Below are positions 63,473 to 64,000 of a stretch of 64,000 nt of DNA, in pieces. Within the stretch, counting starts at the first letter, position 1, and every line of letters begins with the position of its first letter. The notes beneath the pieces were generated by a model that saw only the letters and a program-made list of their open reading frames with translations, was not told where the DNA came from and ran no database searches. A program made the translations under genes and the position numbers. Origin of the DNA: Hydrogenophaga sp. BPS33 (lineage in GTDB: Bacteria > Pseudomonadota > Gammaproteobacteria > Burkholderiales > Burkholderiaceae_C); the NCBI RefSeq assembly GCF_009859475.1, contig NZ_CP044549.1, positions 5,270,001 to 5,334,000 of the forward strand, read 5' to 3'.

Positions 63473-64000
63473 CAGAAGGATTCCTCCACCACTTCGGTGA
63501 CGATCTGAGGCTTCACGTTGATGTCGGGCTGCACGCCGAGAATGCGCAGCGTCTGCTGCACCGTCTCGCTGAAGACGGGCGCGGCGACCAGGCCGCCGAA
63601 GTACTGGCCGTTGCTGGGCTCGTCGAGCATCACCGCGACCACGATGCGCGGCGACTCCAGCGGCGCCAGGCCGACGAACCAGCTGCGGTACTTGTTGCTG
63701 GCGTAGCCCTTGCCCTCTTGCTTGTGTGCGGTGCCGCTCTTGCCGCCCACGGAGTAGCCCATGGTCTGCGCGCGCGAGCCGGTGCCGCCGGGGCCGGCCG
63801 CCAGGCCCAGCATCTGGCGCACGGCGATGGTGTTCTTTGCGCTGAACACGCGCACGCCTTGCGCCGGCTCTTCGGTCTTCTGCAAGGTCAGGGGAATCAG
63901 CTCGCCATCGTGCGCGAAGATGGTGTACGCCTGCGAGATCTGGAACAGCGAAGCCGACAGGCCATAGCCATAGCTCATGGTGGCCTGCTCGATCGGACGC
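63472..64000 (-). CDS. ftsI: Septal transpeptidase FtsI (PBP3), C-terminal part (cut by window edge)
   Basis: The frame runs off the right edge of the window, so the N-terminal anchor and the SxxK and SxN motifs are outside. The visible 176 residues include MSYGYGLSASLFQISQAYTIFAHDGELIPLTL, the KSG-type third transpeptidase motif in GYSVGGKSGTAHKQEGKGY, and WFVGLAPLESPRIVVAVMLDEPSNGQYFGGLVAAPVFSE. This is class B penicillin-binding protein sequence. It is the most upstream dcw gene seen and partners FtsW. Confidence 0.95.
   Translation of the reverse strand, partial: RPIEQATMSYGYGLSASLFQISQAYTIFAHDGELIPLTLQKTEEPAQGVRVFSAKNTIAVRQMLGLAAGPGGTGSRAQTMGYSVGGKSGTAHKQEGKGYASNKYRSWFVGLAPLESPRIVVAVMLDEPSNGQYFGGLVAAPVFSETVQQTLRILGVQPDINVKPQIVTEVVEESF

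Overview
The window is GC-rich chromosomal DNA from a betaproteobacterium of the order Burkholderiales, most likely family Comamonadaceae (Hydrogenophaga/Acidovorax-like). The assignment rests on the complete dcw cluster ending in lpxC, the accBC-prmA-DUF3426-PfkB-histone H1-nrdB neighbourhood, and six Bug-type (TctC) periplasmic receptors. It is inferred from gene order and protein families, not from a search. I saw no rRNA, tRNA, CRISPR array, insertion sequence or prophage.

Layout. (1) 1-7175 is housekeeping: the 3' end of nrdB, a lysine/alanine-repeat H1-like protein, a PfkB sugar kinase, a DUF3426 zinc-ribbon protein, prmA, accC, accB, a TlpA thioredoxin and an unknown protein. (2) 7240-11047 is a small catabolic island: a LysR regulator divergent from a zinc alcohol dehydrogenase, an alpha/beta-barrel-like protein and a Bug receptor. 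(3) 11101-15684 holds mpl, a small unknown gene, a DAHP synthase preceded by an aromatic-rich leader peptide and an attenuator, and tldD. (4) 15740-27170 is a catabolic island with HyuA/HyuB hydantoinase-type subunits, two LysR regulators, RidA, a multi-subunit flavin amine/opine dehydrogenase and two Bug receptors. (5) 27179-28973 holds rodA and a YqiA-like esterase, divergent. (6) 28994-40150 is a catabolic island built around a luciferase-like monooxygenase with its flavin reductase, two PRISE-type reductases, two carboxymuconolactone-decarboxylase-family proteins, an alpha/beta hydrolase, a barrel protein, three Bug receptors and one LysR regulator. (7) 40217-47902 holds an RNase II-family exonuclease, a TonB-like protein, mtgA, plsC, a CdsA-like protein, ruvC, a Cache/HAMP/PAS sensor and a 58-residue membrane protein. 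(8) 47911-64000 is the dcw cell-division and peptidoglycan cluster on the minus strand, read ftsI-murE-murF-mraY-murD-ftsW-murG-murC-ddlB-ftsQ-ftsA-ftsZ-lpxC.

Most interesting signals. First, the DAHP synthase has a complete classical attenuator. A 24-codon leader peptide carries six Phe, one Tyr and one Trp within residues 5-14. It is followed by a GC-rich terminator with an eight-T tail, and the end of the leader contains a segment able to form the antiterminator. The leader peptide itself appears to be read from a leaderless or nearly leaderless mRNA. Second, many transcription units here (DUF3426, mpl, tldD, ruvC, lpxC and others) lack a Shine-Dalgarno sequence and carry a -10-like hexamer 6-9 bases before the start codon, which suggests widespread leaderless initiation. 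Third, the monooxygenase island has four copies of a 20-bp motif, each in an intergenic region and each oriented toward the adjacent gene, which suggests one regulon. Fourth, a long inverted repeat with different inner hairpins lies between lpxC and ftsZ. Fifth, MurD carries an insertion of about 110 residues of low complexity.

How the genes fit together. The three catabolic islands share one plan: LysR regulator, Bug receptor(s) for periplasmic substrate capture, and oxidoreductases or hydrolases for degradation. They are set between core envelope and biosynthesis genes. Substrates cannot be named from sequence alone.
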